This document shows positions 17,308-25,912 of a stretch of DNA of 64,000 nucleotides, piece by piece. The stretch lies in contig NZ_CP089746.1 of the NCBI RefSeq assembly GCF_029541745.1, positions 2,480,001 to 2,544,000 on the forward strand. The letters run 5' to 3'. The notes under the pieces are model-generated. The model had not been told where the DNA came from and did not search any database. It saw only the letters and a list, made by a program, of their open reading frames with translations. This DNA is from Streptomyces sp. LX-29 (lineage in GTDB: Bacteria > Actinomycetota > Actinomycetes > Streptomycetales > Streptomycetaceae). The number at the start of each line of letters is the position of its first letter. The first letter of the stretch is position 1. The position numbers were made by a program, and so were the translations under genes.

Positions 17308-18162
17308 ATGCCTGTGCTCAGACCGGGACCGCGTCGCCGCGCGTCGACCGCCCTCATCGGAGTCCTGACCGCCCTGGCCACCGCGCTGGCCCTGACCGCG
17401 GCCCTGCCCGGCACGGCCACGGCCGACGATCGGCGCCCGTCCCCGCAGGCCCAGGACCACTGGGCGGGGTCGCAGATCATCAAGCACGAAGGCCGCGCCC
17501 CGGCGGACGACGGGGACGGCGCCGGCTGGGAGCTCGCCGGCATCGAGGGCGTCGACGTCAGCAGCCACCAGGGCAACGTCGACTGGGCGGCGCTCTGGAA
17601 CAGCGGTGTCCGCTTCGCCTATGTGAAGGCGACCGAGGGCACCACGTACAAGAACCCCTACTTCGCCCAGCAGTACAACGGCTCCTACAGCGTCGGCATG
17701 ATCCGCGGCGCCTACCACTTCGCGCTGCCCAACGTGTCCAGCGGCGCCACCCAGGCGGCCTACTTCGCCGGCGACGGCGGCGGCTGGTCCAAGGACGGCA
17801 GGACGCTGCCCGGGGCGCTGGACATCGAGTACAACCCGTACGGAGACGACTGCTACGGCAAGAGCCACAGCGCGATGGTGAGCTGGCTCAAGGACTTCGT
17901 GAACACCTACCGGGCCCGCACCGGCCGCGACCCGGTCATCTACACCTCCACCAGCTGGTGGAAGCTGTGCACCGGCAACAACACCTCGTTCGGCTCGGTC
18001 AATCCGCTGTGGATCCCCCGCTACGGCTCCTCGGTCGGCGAGCTCCCGGCGGGCTGGGGCTTCCACACCATCTGGCAGTACACCTCGTCCGGCCCCTACG
18101 TGGGCGACCACAACCGCTTCAACGGCGCGTACGAACGGCTCCAGGCGCTGGCGAAGGGGTGA
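17308..18162 (+). CDS. Secreted GH25 lysozyme (muramidase)
   Basis: The protein has 284 aa, a Sec-type signal peptide (about 1-37, ending ATADD) and a GH25 catalytic domain from about residue 80: GVDVSSHQGNVDWA, AYVKATEG, GAYHFA, ALDIEYNPYG and IWQYTSSG. The catalytic Asp/Glu pair sits in the DIE motif. GH25 enzymes cut the MurNAc-GlcNAc bond, often including O-acetylated peptidoglycan. GGAGG lies 6 nt before the chosen ATG. The long upstream frame has no coding character. No separate cell-wall-binding domain is present. Confidence 0.92.
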   Translation: MPVLRPGPRRRASTALIGVLTALATALALTAALPGTATADDRRPSPQAQDHWAGSQIIKHEGRAPADDGDGAGWELAGIEGVDVSSHQGNVDWAALWNSGVRFAYVKATEGTTYKNPYFAQQYNGSYSVGMIRGAYHFALPNVSSGATQAAYFAGDGGGWSKDGRTLPGALDIEYNPYGDDCYGKSHSAMVSWLKDFVNTYRARTGRDPVIYTSTSWWKLCTGNNTSFGSVNPLWIPRYGSSVGELPAGWGFHTIWQYTSSGPYVGDHNRFNGAYERLQALAKG

Positions 18163-18201
18163 CGTTCTCGGGCGCCGCGTCCGGCGGGTTCCCCCGATGG
18201 C

Positions 18202-18798
18202 TCAGTCGCGGGGGAACTCGTCGGTCTGCAGCGTGAGCCCGAGGACCGTGTCCGTCAGGTCGACGGGGTCCCCGAAGTCACGGGTCACCTTGGTCCGGTA
18301 CTCGCCGTCCTTGGGGGTCAGGAAAAGGTGCCACCTGCCGGTGCACGGGTCCGCGATCAGGTAGACGGGGATCTCGCCTTCGGCGTAGGCGTCCAGCTTC
18401 TTGCCGTAGTCGTTGCCGGCGGTCTCGCGCGAGATCACTTCCAGGACGAACTCGACGTCCTGATAGCGCCAGCGACGCCCTTCATCCTGCTTGGCGTCGT
18501 CTGAGAGCTTGAAGAGGTCGGGGCAGAACCCGTTGCGGTAGCCCGGAAGGTCGAGGCGGACATCCATCTTCAGCTTGCTTCGCCGACCGAAACAAGCCCC
18601 CAGTTGGAACAGCACATCCTTGATGATGTCCGAGTGCGTGTCCCTCTGCGGCGACATGGCAACAGCCCCCTCGACGATCTCCGCCTTGAAACCCTCGGGG
18701 ATGTCGTCGTACAGAAACTCGAACATCTCGTCCAAGTACTGCCGGTCGCTGTCGCCCATCTCGACCTCGATCCTGCTGTCAATCAGCTCGATGGTCAC
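18202..18798 (-). CDS. Uma2 family (DUF820) endonuclease-like protein
   Basis: The 198-aa protein belongs to the Uma2/DUF820 PD-(D/E)XK superfamily. Seen are the early EIVEGAVAMSP motif, the RLDLP...CPDLF Asp (position about 95), and the EVISRET plus YGKKLDAYAEGEIPVYLIAD motifs with the catalytic Glu and Lys. Members are common in Streptomyces, but no biological role is established. It begins at GTG with GGAGG about 10 nt upstream. Confidence 0.85.
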   Translation of the reverse strand: MTIELIDSRIEVEMGDSDRQYLDEMFEFLYDDIPEGFKAEIVEGAVAMSPQRDTHSDIIKDVLFQLGACFGRRSKLKMDVRLDLPGYRNGFCPDLFKLSDDAKQDEGRRWRYQDVEFVLEVISRETAGNDYGKKLDAYAEGEIPVYLIADPCTGRWHLFLTPKDGEYRTKVTRDFGDPVDLTDTVLGLTLQTDEFPRD

Positions 18799-18862
18799 CG
18801 TGCGCTCCTCCCCGCTGCCGCGAATGGCAGGCAGCCGCGCAGTACAACGATACGCACGGCAA

Positions 18863-18910
18863 CCGGGTTACGTGCGTAACCCGGGACCCCGCTCGCGCGG
18901 GGCCCCGGGC
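18863..18910 (-). terminator. Two adjacent hairpins after lon
   Basis: CCGGGTTAC-gtgc-GTAACCCGG is a perfect 9-bp stem (18863-18884), and CCCGG-CCCCGC / GCGGGG-CCGGG forms a second imperfect stem (18881-18910). They stand 20-65 bp past the lon stop on the minus strand. Confidence 0.6.
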
Positions 18911-18929
18911 CGCCGCCCGGCCGCGACCG

Positions 18930-21338
18930 TCACACCGCGACCGGGAGCTCCGTCACGGCCGGCTCAAGGGCCAGCTCCAGCACCTGTCGCACGTCGGAGA
19001 CGGGGTGGACCTCCAGCTTCTCCAGGACCTCGGCGGGGACGTCGTCCAGGTCGGGCTCGTTCCGCTTGGGGATGATCACGGTGGTGACCCCCGCCCGGTG
19101 GGCGGCCAGCAGCTTCTGCTTGACGCCGCCGATGGGCAGCACCCGACCGGTGAGGGAGACCTCGCCGGTCATCGCCACGTCGGGCCGGACCTGACGACCC
19201 GACAGCAGCGAGGCCAACGCCGTGGTCATGGTGATGCCGGCGCTGGGGCCGTCCTTGGGAACGGCGCCCGCGGGCACATGGAGGTGGATGCCGCGCTCCT
19301 TCAGATCGGCGACCGGCAGCTCCAGCTCGGCCCCGTGGGAGCGGAGGAAGGAGAGCGCGATCCGGGCCGACTCCTTCATCACCTCACCCAGCTGGCCGGT
19401 GAGGGTCAGCCCGGCGCCACCGGTCTCCGGGTCGGCCAGGGACGCCTCGACGAAGAGGACGTCGCCGCCGGCGCCGGTGACCGCCAGGCCGGTGGCCACG
19501 CCCGGCACGGCGGTGCGGCGCTCGGCGGGGTCCTGGGCGGACTCGGGGGTGTGGTGCGGACGGCCGATGAGCGGCCGCAGTCCGTCCACGTCGATGGTGA
19601 CCGGCAGCTCCCGCTCACCGAGCTCGTGCTGGGCCGCCACCTTGCGCAGCAGCCGGGCGATGGAGCGCTCCAGGGTGCGCACGCCCGCCTCGCGGGTGTA
19701 CTCCCCCGCCAGACTGCGCAGCGCCTCGTCCGCCACCACGACCTCGCCCGGCTCCAGCCCGGCCCGCTCCAGCTGGCGCGGAAGCAGGTGGTCACGGGCG
19801 ATGACGACCTTCTCGTCCTCGGTGTAGCCGTCCAGGCGCACCAGCTCCATGCGGTCCAGCAGCGCCTCGGGGATGGCCTCCAGAACGTTGGCTGTGGCCA
19901 GGAAGACCACGTCGGACAGGTCGAGCTCGACCTCCAGGTAGTGGTCCCGGAAGGTGTGGTTCTGCGCCGGGTCCAGGACCTCCAGCAGGGCGGCCGCGGG
20001 GTCGCCGCGGAAGTCCGAGCCGACCTTGTCGATCTCGTCCAGGAGGACGACCGGGTTCATCGAGCCGGCCTCCTTGATCGCCCGGACGATCCGACCGGGC
20101 AGCGCGCCGACGTAGGTGCGCCGGTGGCCGCGGATCTCCGCCTCGTCGCGGACGCCGCCGAGCGCCACCCGGACGAACGTCCGGCCCATCGCGCGGGCGA
20201 CGGACTCGCCGAGCGAGGTCTTGCCGACGCCGGGCGGGCCGACCAGCGCCAGCACCGCGCCGCCACGCCGGCCGCCGACGACGCCCAGGCCCCGGTCGGC
20301 CCGGCGCTTGCGCACCGCCAGATACTCCACGATGCGGTCCTTGACGTCCTCCAGACCCGCGTGGTCGGCGTCGAGCACGGCCTTGGCGCCCTGGATGTCG
20401 TACGCGTCCTCGGTCCGCTCGGTCCAGGGGAGCTCCAGCACGGTGTCCAGCCAGGTGCGGATCCAGCCGCCCTCGGGGCTCTGGTCGCTGGCTCGCTCCA
20501 GCTTGTCGACCTCCTTGAGGGCGGCCTCCCGCACCTTCTCGGGCAGGTCGGCGGCCTCCACCCGCGCCCGGTAGTCGGCGGCCTCGTCGACCTCGGCCCC
20601 GGTTCCGCCGTTGAGCTCGGCCAGCTCCTTGCGCACCGCCTCCAGCTGACGGCGCAGCAGGAACTCGCGCTGCTGCCTGTCGACGCCCTCCTGGACGTCC
20701 TTGGCGATGGACTCGGCGACGTCCTGCTCGGCGAGGTGGTCGCTGAGCCAGCCCACGGCGAGCTTCAGCCGGGCCACCGGGTCGGTGGTCTCCAGCAGCT
20801 CGACGCGCTGGGCGAGGGTGAGGAAGGGCGAGTAGCCGGAGTTGTCGGCGAGCTGGGCGAGGTCGTCGATCTGCTGCACCCGGTCCACCACCTGCCAGGC
20901 GCCGCGCTTGCGCAGCCAGCTGGTGGCGAGGGCCTTGTACTGGTTCATCAGCTCGGTGACCGAGCCGGGCAGCGGGTCGGGGACGAGCTCCTCGACCGGG
21001 GTGCCCTCCACCCACAGCGCGGCGCCGGGACCGGTGGTGCCGGCGCCGATCCGCACCCGGCGCACGCCGCGGATGAGCGCGCCCGGGTCGCCGTCGGAGA
21101 GTCGGCCCACCTGCTCGACCGTGCCCAGCGTGCCCAGCCCGGCGTAGGTGCCGTCGACCCGCGGCACCAGCAGCACGCGCGGCTTGCCGCCCTCGGAGCG
21201 GGCGGCGGCCTGGGCGGCCTCCACGGCCGCGCGCACCTCGTTGTCGGACAGGTCCAGGGGCACCACCATGCCGGGAAGCACGACCTCGTCGTCGAGCGGC
21301 AGCACAGGCAGGGTGAGCGGTGTGGACAGCGAAGCCAT
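18930..21338 (-). CDS. lon: ATP-dependent protease La (Lon)
   Basis: The protein has 802 aa from the chosen ATG: N-terminal substrate-binding domain (about 1-200), AAA+ module with Walker A GPPGVGKTS and Walker B LLDEIDK, and C-terminal peptidase with catalytic Ser in KDGPSAGI and Lys in GGVKQKLLA. Lon degrades misfolded and regulatory proteins in the cytoplasm. GGGGAG precedes the ATG; the frame extends seven codons further without a ribosome site. A HAIR element lies just upstream. HspR control of lon is established in Streptomyces, so this copy is presumably heat-shock induced. Confidence 0.97.
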   Translation of the reverse strand: MASLSTPLTLPVLPLDDEVVLPGMVVPLDLSDNEVRAAVEAAQAAARSEGGKPRVLLVPRVDGTYAGLGTLGTVEQVGRLSDGDPGALIRGVRRVRIGAGTTGPGAALWVEGTPVEELVPDPLPGSVTELMNQYKALATSWLRKRGAWQVVDRVQQIDDLAQLADNSGYSPFLTLAQRVELLETTDPVARLKLAVGWLSDHLAEQDVAESIAKDVQEGVDRQQREFLLRRQLEAVRKELAELNGGTGAEVDEAADYRARVEAADLPEKVREAALKEVDKLERASDQSPEGGWIRTWLDTVLELPWTERTEDAYDIQGAKAVLDADHAGLEDVKDRIVEYLAVRKRRADRGLGVVGGRRGGAVLALVGPPGVGKTSLGESVARAMGRTFVRVALGGVRDEAEIRGHRRTYVGALPGRIVRAIKEAGSMNPVVLLDEIDKVGSDFRGDPAAALLEVLDPAQNHTFRDHYLEVELDLSDVVFLATANVLEAIPEALLDRMELVRLDGYTEDEKVVIARDHLLPRQLERAGLEPGEVVVADEALRSLAGEYTREAGVRTLERSIARLLRKVAAQHELGERELPVTIDVDGLRPLIGRPHHTPESAQDPAERRTAVPGVATGLAVTGAGGDVLFVEASLADPETGGAGLTLTGQLGEVMKESARIALSFLRSHGAELELPVADLKERGIHLHVPAGAVPKDGPSAGITMTTALASLLSGRQVRPDVAMTGEVSLTGRVLPIGGVKQKLLAAHRAGVTTVIIPKRNEPDLDDVPAEVLEKLEVHPVSDVRQVLELALEPAVTELPVAV

Positions 21339-21359
21339 GATCTCCCCTTCGGCAGGCAA

Positions 21360-21380
21360 GTTGAGCTATGTCGACTCAAT
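21360..21380. promoter_or_regulatory. HAIR element (HspR operator) of lon
   Basis: GTTGAGC-N7-ACTCAAT matches the HspR-associated inverted repeat CTTGAGT-N7-ACTCAAG at 11 of 14 positions, with the exact 7-bp spacing. It is 22 bp upstream of the lon start codon. Confidence 0.75.
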
Positions 21381-21445
21381 GCATGCGCTGCCGCCGATGT
21401 TCCCGGGGCGGGCCGAAGCGGTGTTCGCTGTGAGCGATCGACCTC

Positions 21446-22480
21446 TCAGGCCGCGGGCGTTCGCGGGAAGGCCCGCCGGTAGTCGGTCGGGGTGACGCCC
21501 ACGTGCTGCGTGAAGTGGCGGCGCAGATTGGCGGCCGTGCCGAGCCCGCTGAGCTCGCCGATCCGCTCGACCGGCAGGTCGGTCGTCTCCAGCAGGACCT
21601 GCGCCCGGGCCAGCCGCTGATGCAGCAGCCACTGCAGCGGGGTGCTGCCGGTGGCGGCCTGGAGCCGGCGGAAGAGGGTGCGCGGACTCATCGCGGCGCG
21701 CCGGGCCAGGTCCTCCACGGTCAGCGGCTCGTCCAGGTGCTCCCTGGCCCACTGCATGACCGGGGCGAGACCGTCGCCGTCGCTGGTGGGCACCGAGCGG
21801 TCGATGAACTGCGCCTGGCCGCCCGGCCGGTGCGCGGGCACCACCATCGACCGCGCCAGCTGGTTGGCGACGTGCGCCCCGAGGTCACGACGCACCAGGT
21901 GCAGGCACAGGTCCAGGCCCGCCGACATCCCGGCGCTGGTGAGCACGTCGCCGTCGTCCACGTAGAGCACCGAGTCGTCGACGCGCACCCTCGGGTAGCG
22001 GCGGGCCAGGTCGGCGGTGTGCGCCCAGTGCGCGGTGGCCCGGCGGCCGTCCAGGATGCCGGCGGCGGCCAGCGCGAAGGCGCCGTTGCACAGCGACACC
22101 ATCCGGGCCCCGGCGGCGGACGCCGCGCGCAGCGCCTCGATCAGCTCCCCGGGCAGCTCGGCGCCCTCGGTGACGCTCGCCTCGGGGACCGAGGTGATGA
22201 TCACGGTGTCGGCGCGGGCCAGCTCGTCCAGGCCGTACGGGGTGAAGACCCCGAAGCCCGCGCGGGTGGGCGCGGCTCCCGGCCGCGTCCCGCACAGCCG
22301 CAGCTCGTACCAGCTCTCGGCCAGCTCCGGCTGCGGGCGGCCGAAGACGGCACAGGCGATGCTCAGTTCGTACAGGTCCCAGAGCGGGATGTCGGCGTCC
22401 TCGATGACGGCGACCGCCACGGAACCGGGGCCGCTCTTGGGGGTGACGGGGCGCACGGCGCTCGCGGAGTTCATGATCAC
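21446..22480 (-). CDS. GlxA family AraC-type regulator with DJ-1/PfpI domain
   Basis: The protein has 344 aa: an N-terminal class-I amidotransferase-like/DJ-1 domain (about 20-195, nucleophile-elbow Cys in SLCNGAF) and a C-terminal AraC helix-turn-helix pair (about 235-335, with VEDLARRAAMSPRTLFRRL and RIGELSGLG). Such regulators sense unknown small molecules. It is divergent from an imine-reductase-like gene and a DinB-like gene, which are likely targets. Confidence 0.88.
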   Translation of the reverse strand: MIMNSASAVRPVTPKSGPGSVAVAVIEDADIPLWDLYELSIACAVFGRPQPELAESWYELRLCGTRPGAAPTRAGFGVFTPYGLDELARADTVIITSVPEASVTEGAELPGELIEALRAASAAGARMVSLCNGAFALAAAGILDGRRATAHWAHTADLARRYPRVRVDDSVLYVDDGDVLTSAGMSAGLDLCLHLVRRDLGAHVANQLARSMVVPAHRPGGQAQFIDRSVPTSDGDGLAPVMQWAREHLDEPLTVEDLARRAAMSPRTLFRRLQAATGSTPLQWLLHQRLARAQVLLETTDLPVERIGELSGLGTAANLRRHFTQHVGVTPTDYRRAFPRTPAA

Positions 22481-22570
22481 GAGGTTAGGTCGGTCGGCCG
22501 CGGACTGGCAGGAATTTTGCGAGAGCCGTCATCCCCGCCACTGTCGGCGGCCGGAGCGCGGTGCGAGCGT

Positions 22571-22626
22571 GAAGGGGTGCTTGATCGACAAGCGCCGTCG
22601 ACCCCTTCGTCGACCTCCTCGTCGAC
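22571..22626. promoter_or_regulatory. Inverted repeat plus three GTCGAC units
   Basis: GAAGGGGT (22571-22578) and ACCCCTTC (22601-22608) are perfect complements 22 bp apart. GTCGAC occurs three times at exactly 12-bp intervals (22597, 22609, 22621). All lie just upstream of the imine-reductase-like gene and may be sites for the divergent GlxA-type regulator (inference). Confidence 0.3.
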
Positions 22627-22676
22627 GCCTCCGCGTCGCCCCCCCTTCCACCTCGCGAAACCAGGAGCACACACCC

Positions 22677-23564
22677 ATGAGCTCATCTCCCGCCTCCCCC
22701 GCCTCCGTCTCCGTTCTCGGCCTCGGTTCGATGGGCCGGGCCCTGGCCGAGGCCATGCTGCGCGCCGGCCACCGGGTCACCGTGTGGAACCGCACGGTGG
22801 GCCGGGCCGACGCGCTGGTCGCCCAGGGCGCCCGGCCGGCCGCCGACGCCGCGGAGGCCGTCGCCGCCGGCGAGCTGGTGATCATCTGCGTCCTCGACTA
22901 CACGGCGGTGCGCGAGATCCTCGACCCGGTGGGCGCCGGGCTCGCCGGCAAGGTCCTGGTGAACCTCACCTCCGGCTCGCCCGAGCTGGCCCGCGAGACG
23001 GAGCGCTGGGCGGACGGGCTCGGCGCGACCTACCTCGACGCGGCGGTCATGAACACCCCGCCGGGGGTGGGCAAGCCCGAGTCGATGTTCTTCTACTCCG
23101 GCGCGCGCGACGCCTTCGACGCGCACCGCGCGACGCTCTCGGCGCTGGGCGACCCGCTGCACCTCGGCACCGACCCCGGCCTGTCCTCCCTCTACGACAC
23201 CGCCCTGCTGGGCGTGATGTGGTCGGCGCTCGCGGGCTGGGCGCAGGGCGCGGCGCTGCTGGCCGGGGACGGGGTGACGGCCGAGGCGTTCACCCCGGTC
23301 GCGGTGCGCTGGCTGGGTGCCGTCGCCGGGTTCATCACCACCTACGCGCCGCAGGTCGACGCCGGCCGCTACCCCGGCGACGACGCCACGCTGGACGTGC
23401 ACCGGGCCGCCATCGAGCACCTGGTGCACGCCAACGAGGCGGCGCGGCTGGACACCACGCTGCCCCGGCTGCTGCGCGACCAGATCCAGCGCGCCATCGA
23501 CGCCGGCCACGGCGCCGACAGCTACGCGGCCGTCGTCAAGGGGCTCGCCGAGGAGGGCGCGTGA
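22677..23564 (+). CDS. NAD(P)-dependent beta-hydroxyacid dehydrogenase / imine-reductase-like protein
   Basis: This 295-aa protein has an N-terminal Rossmann fold (VLGLGSMGRALAEAMLRAG, then VWNRT specific for NADPH) and a helical C-terminal domain of the 6-phosphogluconate-dehydrogenase/imine-reductase type (LYDTALLGVMWSALAGWAQG). The catalytic Lys of classical beta-hydroxyacid dehydrogenases is not evident, which favours the imine-reductase-like branch. The ATG follows CCAGGAGC. Its stop overlaps the next start (GTGA). Confidence 0.82.
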   Translation: MSSSPASPASVSVLGLGSMGRALAEAMLRAGHRVTVWNRTVGRADALVAQGARPAADAAEAVAAGELVIICVLDYTAVREILDPVGAGLAGKVLVNLTSGSPELARETERWADGLGATYLDAAVMNTPPGVGKPESMFFYSGARDAFDAHRATLSALGDPLHLGTDPGLSSLYDTALLGVMWSALAGWAQGAALLAGDGVTAEAFTPVAVRWLGAVAGFITTYAPQVDAGRYPGDDATLDVHRAAIEHLVHANEAARLDTTLPRLLRDQIQRAIDAGHGADSYAAVVKGLAEEGA

Positions 23565-24238
23565 CGACCGCCGCGCGGACCACGGCGACCGGGCAGACCA
23601 CGCCCCTCGTGCGGGCCGCGGCCGCGGGGGCGGCACCGGCGGCCCCGGACTGGCCCGCCCTGGTGTCCGCGGCCGCCACCGAGTGCACCGGGGTCCTGGC
23701 GCGAGGCGCCGCCCAGGACTGGTCCCGTCCCGCCGGCGACGGCGACCTGGAGTGGAGCTGTCGCGCGACGCTCGACCACCTCGCGCTGGGCCTCGTCGCC
23801 TACACCGGCCTGCTCATCGCCCAACCGTCCGACCGCTTCGTCACCCTCTTCGCCTCCCTCGACGAGCAGGCGCCGATCCCCGGCTGTCTTGAGGGGATCC
23901 GCATCGCGGCCACGGTGCTGGCCTCGACCGTCCGGGACGCGGCCCCGGAGGCGCGGGCCTGGCACCCCTGGGGCAGCTCCGACGCGCCGGGGTTCGCCGC
24001 GATGGCGGTGGTCGAGCTGACCGTCCACACCTACGACATCGCCCGCACCCTCGGGCTGGACTGGCGCCCGCCGGACGCCCTGGCGGCCCCGGCACTCGCC
24101 CGCCTCTTCCCGGAGGCCCCCGCTCCGCCGGAGGGTCCGGGAGCGGCCCTGCTGTGGTGCACCGGCCGGGCGACGCTGCCCGGGCTGCCCCGACGTACGG
24201 AGTGGCAGTGGCAGGGGGCCGTGCGGCCGTCGGGCTGA
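23561..24238 (+). CDS. DinB-like / mycothiol-dependent maleylpyruvate isomerase-like protein
   Basis: The 225-aa helical protein resembles the maleylpyruvate isomerase N-terminal (DinB-like) family, with the typical WSCRATLDHLALGLVAYTGL segment and the late VELTVHTYDIARTLGLDWRPP motif. The latter includes the metal-type HTYD histidine. Members use mycothiol or another thiol cofactor or have no known function. Translation is coupled by a GTGA overlap to the dehydrogenase, so the two probably share a pathway. Confidence 0.7.
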   Translation: MTTAARTTATGQTTPLVRAAAAGAAPAAPDWPALVSAAATECTGVLARGAAQDWSRPAGDGDLEWSCRATLDHLALGLVAYTGLLIAQPSDRFVTLFASLDEQAPIPGCLEGIRIAATVLASTVRDAAPEARAWHPWGSSDAPGFAAMAVVELTVHTYDIARTLGLDWRPPDALAAPALARLFPEAPAPPEGPGAALLWCTGRATLPGLPRRTEWQWQGAVRPSG

Positions 24239-24338
24239 TCCCGCCGGGCGCCACCGGCGGCCGGGCCCGAGCCGCCCCGCGGCCCCGCCCCAGCGGGGAA
24301 CCGCGCCGGCGCCGGGGCCGGCCACGCGCCGGGGCGGG

Positions 24339-25775
24339 TCAGCGGGTGGCGGTGCGGCGCAGGTGGATCTGGCGGACGTACGGCCAGCAGGCCAGTCCGA
24401 CCAGCAGGGCGATGGCGTGGCCCCAGTCGGTGAGCGGGTCGGCGGAGTCCCGCAGCGCGGTGGCCAGCATGCCGCCGACGACGGCCAGGACCGACCAGCG
24501 CGGCAGCGGGCGCAGCAGCCCGGCCAGCGCGCCGACGCTGGCCATCAGCCCGTAGCTGATCCCGTAGTCCAGTCGGTTCAGCGAGCTCTCCGGCAGATGC
24601 CCGACGGCCACCGACACCGCGACCGGCACCTCGGTGAGCACCGTCGCCGCCACATGCCCGGACAGGAAGATCGCCGCGGTGCGCGGCCCCCCGACGCGAC
24701 GCTCCAGGGAGGCCAGGACGAACAGGAACAGCAGGATGGACGGCGACAGCAGCCCGCCCGCCACCCATGCGCCGCTCGCCAGCAGCACCAGCAGCGGGCG
24801 TTCGGCGAGGTGGGAGACGTCCGTGCTCGATCCGGCGAGCAGCGCCCGCACCGTCTCCGGGTCGCCCAGGTCCGCGAAGACGCCGGTCGCCAACAACAGC
24901 AGCCCGTAGCCGAGGGTGAACGGGGTCTTGGTGGGCGTGGGCACCAGGCGCGCCAGCGCCCGCGCGGCGCGGGCCGACCGCGCGGCGCCGGGCGTGCGGG
25001 GCCGCGCGGGCGCGCCGAGCTGCGGGGTGCTGACGGCGGGAGCGGCGACGGGGGCGGTGCTCTTCCGGACCCGGGCCGGGCGGGCCACGCCCCGGCGACC
25101 GCGGGTCGGCGGGGCCGGCGCGGTGCCCGGTAGGGCCGTCCGGCCGTCGCGGCGCGCGTGCGGGGTGGGGGCGACGGGCCGGCGGGGCTTGCGCCCGCGC
25201 GGCGGGCGCGGCCCGAGCGGCGCGGGGGCCCGGCGGGCGGCGTTCCGCGGGCCGGGGGCGTCGGCGCCCGCTCCGGCTCGGGCTCGCCCACCCGGCGCCG
25301 ACGGCGACGGCGCCAGGGACGGGGACGCGACGGTCGCCCCGGCCGTGCCAGGACCGTCGGACGGCGACGGGGAGCCGGCGGAAGGGGTGGAGGCGGCGGG
25401 TCCGCTCCGACCGGAGCTCCGGACCCGCGTCCCCCGCTCACGGCCACCGGCCGGCGTCCGCGGCGCGGTGGCACCGGGGGCCGCGGTCCGGGCGCCGGCG
25501 GCCTCACGGCTCCCGGCCGGCGCCCCCGATCCGGAGGCCGGGTCGGGCGCCGGATGCGGCCGGGTCCCGTCCCCCGCGTCCGGCGAGGGCGACCGGGTCG
25601 CTCGGGACGGCGGAGACGGCGAGGGGCGCGGAGACGGCGAGGTCGACGCGGCCTCGAAGGGCCGGGGAGGCCGACGGCGCGGGGTGGGTCGGGGTGCCGG
25701 TCCGCCGGCCGTGTCTCTGGGGCCGACGGCTCGAACGCTCGCTCCCGGATCACTTGGCCGCGACTCCTCCCTCAC
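24339..25775 (-). CDS. Rhomboid-like membrane protein with long disordered N-terminus
   Basis: The C-terminal ~204 aa form a six-helix rhomboid-like domain (PF20401-like): GISYG on the fourth helix gives a candidate Ser and DWGHAIALLVG on the last a candidate His. Helices L1-L6 are plain from TPFTLGYGLLLLATG to the end. About 270 residues rich in Pro, Arg, Ala and Ser come before it, which is far longer than usual for the family. The start is uncertain: the GTG chosen has no ribosome site, and a GTG at the domain boundary (LVPTPTK) is also possible. Codon bias in the N-terminal part is weaker than in the domain. Confidence 0.6.
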   Translation of the reverse strand: MREESRPSDPGASVRAVGPRDTAGGPAPRPTPRRRPPRPFEAASTSPSPRPSPSPPSRATRSPSPDAGDGTRPHPAPDPASGSGAPAGSREAAGARTAAPGATAPRTPAGGRERGTRVRSSGRSGPAASTPSAGSPSPSDGPGTAGATVASPSLAPSPSAPGGRARAGAGADAPGPRNAARRAPAPLGPRPPRGRKPRRPVAPTPHARRDGRTALPGTAPAPPTRGRRGVARPARVRKSTAPVAAPAVSTPQLGAPARPRTPGAARSARAARALARLVPTPTKTPFTLGYGLLLLATGVFADLGDPETVRALLAGSSTDVSHLAERPLLVLLASGAWVAGGLLSPSILLFLFVLASLERRVGGPRTAAIFLSGHVAATVLTEVPVAVSVAVGHLPESSLNRLDYGISYGLMASVGALAGLLRPLPRWSVLAVVGGMLATALRDSADPLTDWGHAIALLVGLACWPYVRQIHLRRTATR

Positions 25776-25830
25776 GCACGACTCGGTGACAACAATTGAC
25801 CATGAAGCCGTGCGACGGTGGCGAGCACTG

Positions 25831-25848
25831 ATGTGATTGCCATCACAT
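25831..25848. promoter_or_regulatory. CRP-type palindrome ATGTGA-N6-TCACAT
   Basis: The site is an exact inverted repeat, TGTGA-TTGCCA-TCACA, identical to the CRP/FNR-family core consensus TGTGA-N6-TCACA. It lies between the divergent rhomboid-like and spermidine-synthase-like genes, 65 bp before the latter's ATG. Confidence 0.55.
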
Positions 25849-25912
25849 TTCACGGCTCGCGAGCAACCTGACCCGTGTCGAACACATCGCTTCGAACCCT
25901 GGAGGCCCGCAC

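Noticed and set aside
24916..25836. Long open frame on the plus strand opposite the rhomboid-like gene
   Set aside because: It has low-complexity Arg/Gly/Ala composition, no recognisable domain and lies antisense to a domain-bearing frame; typical of high-GC shadow frames.
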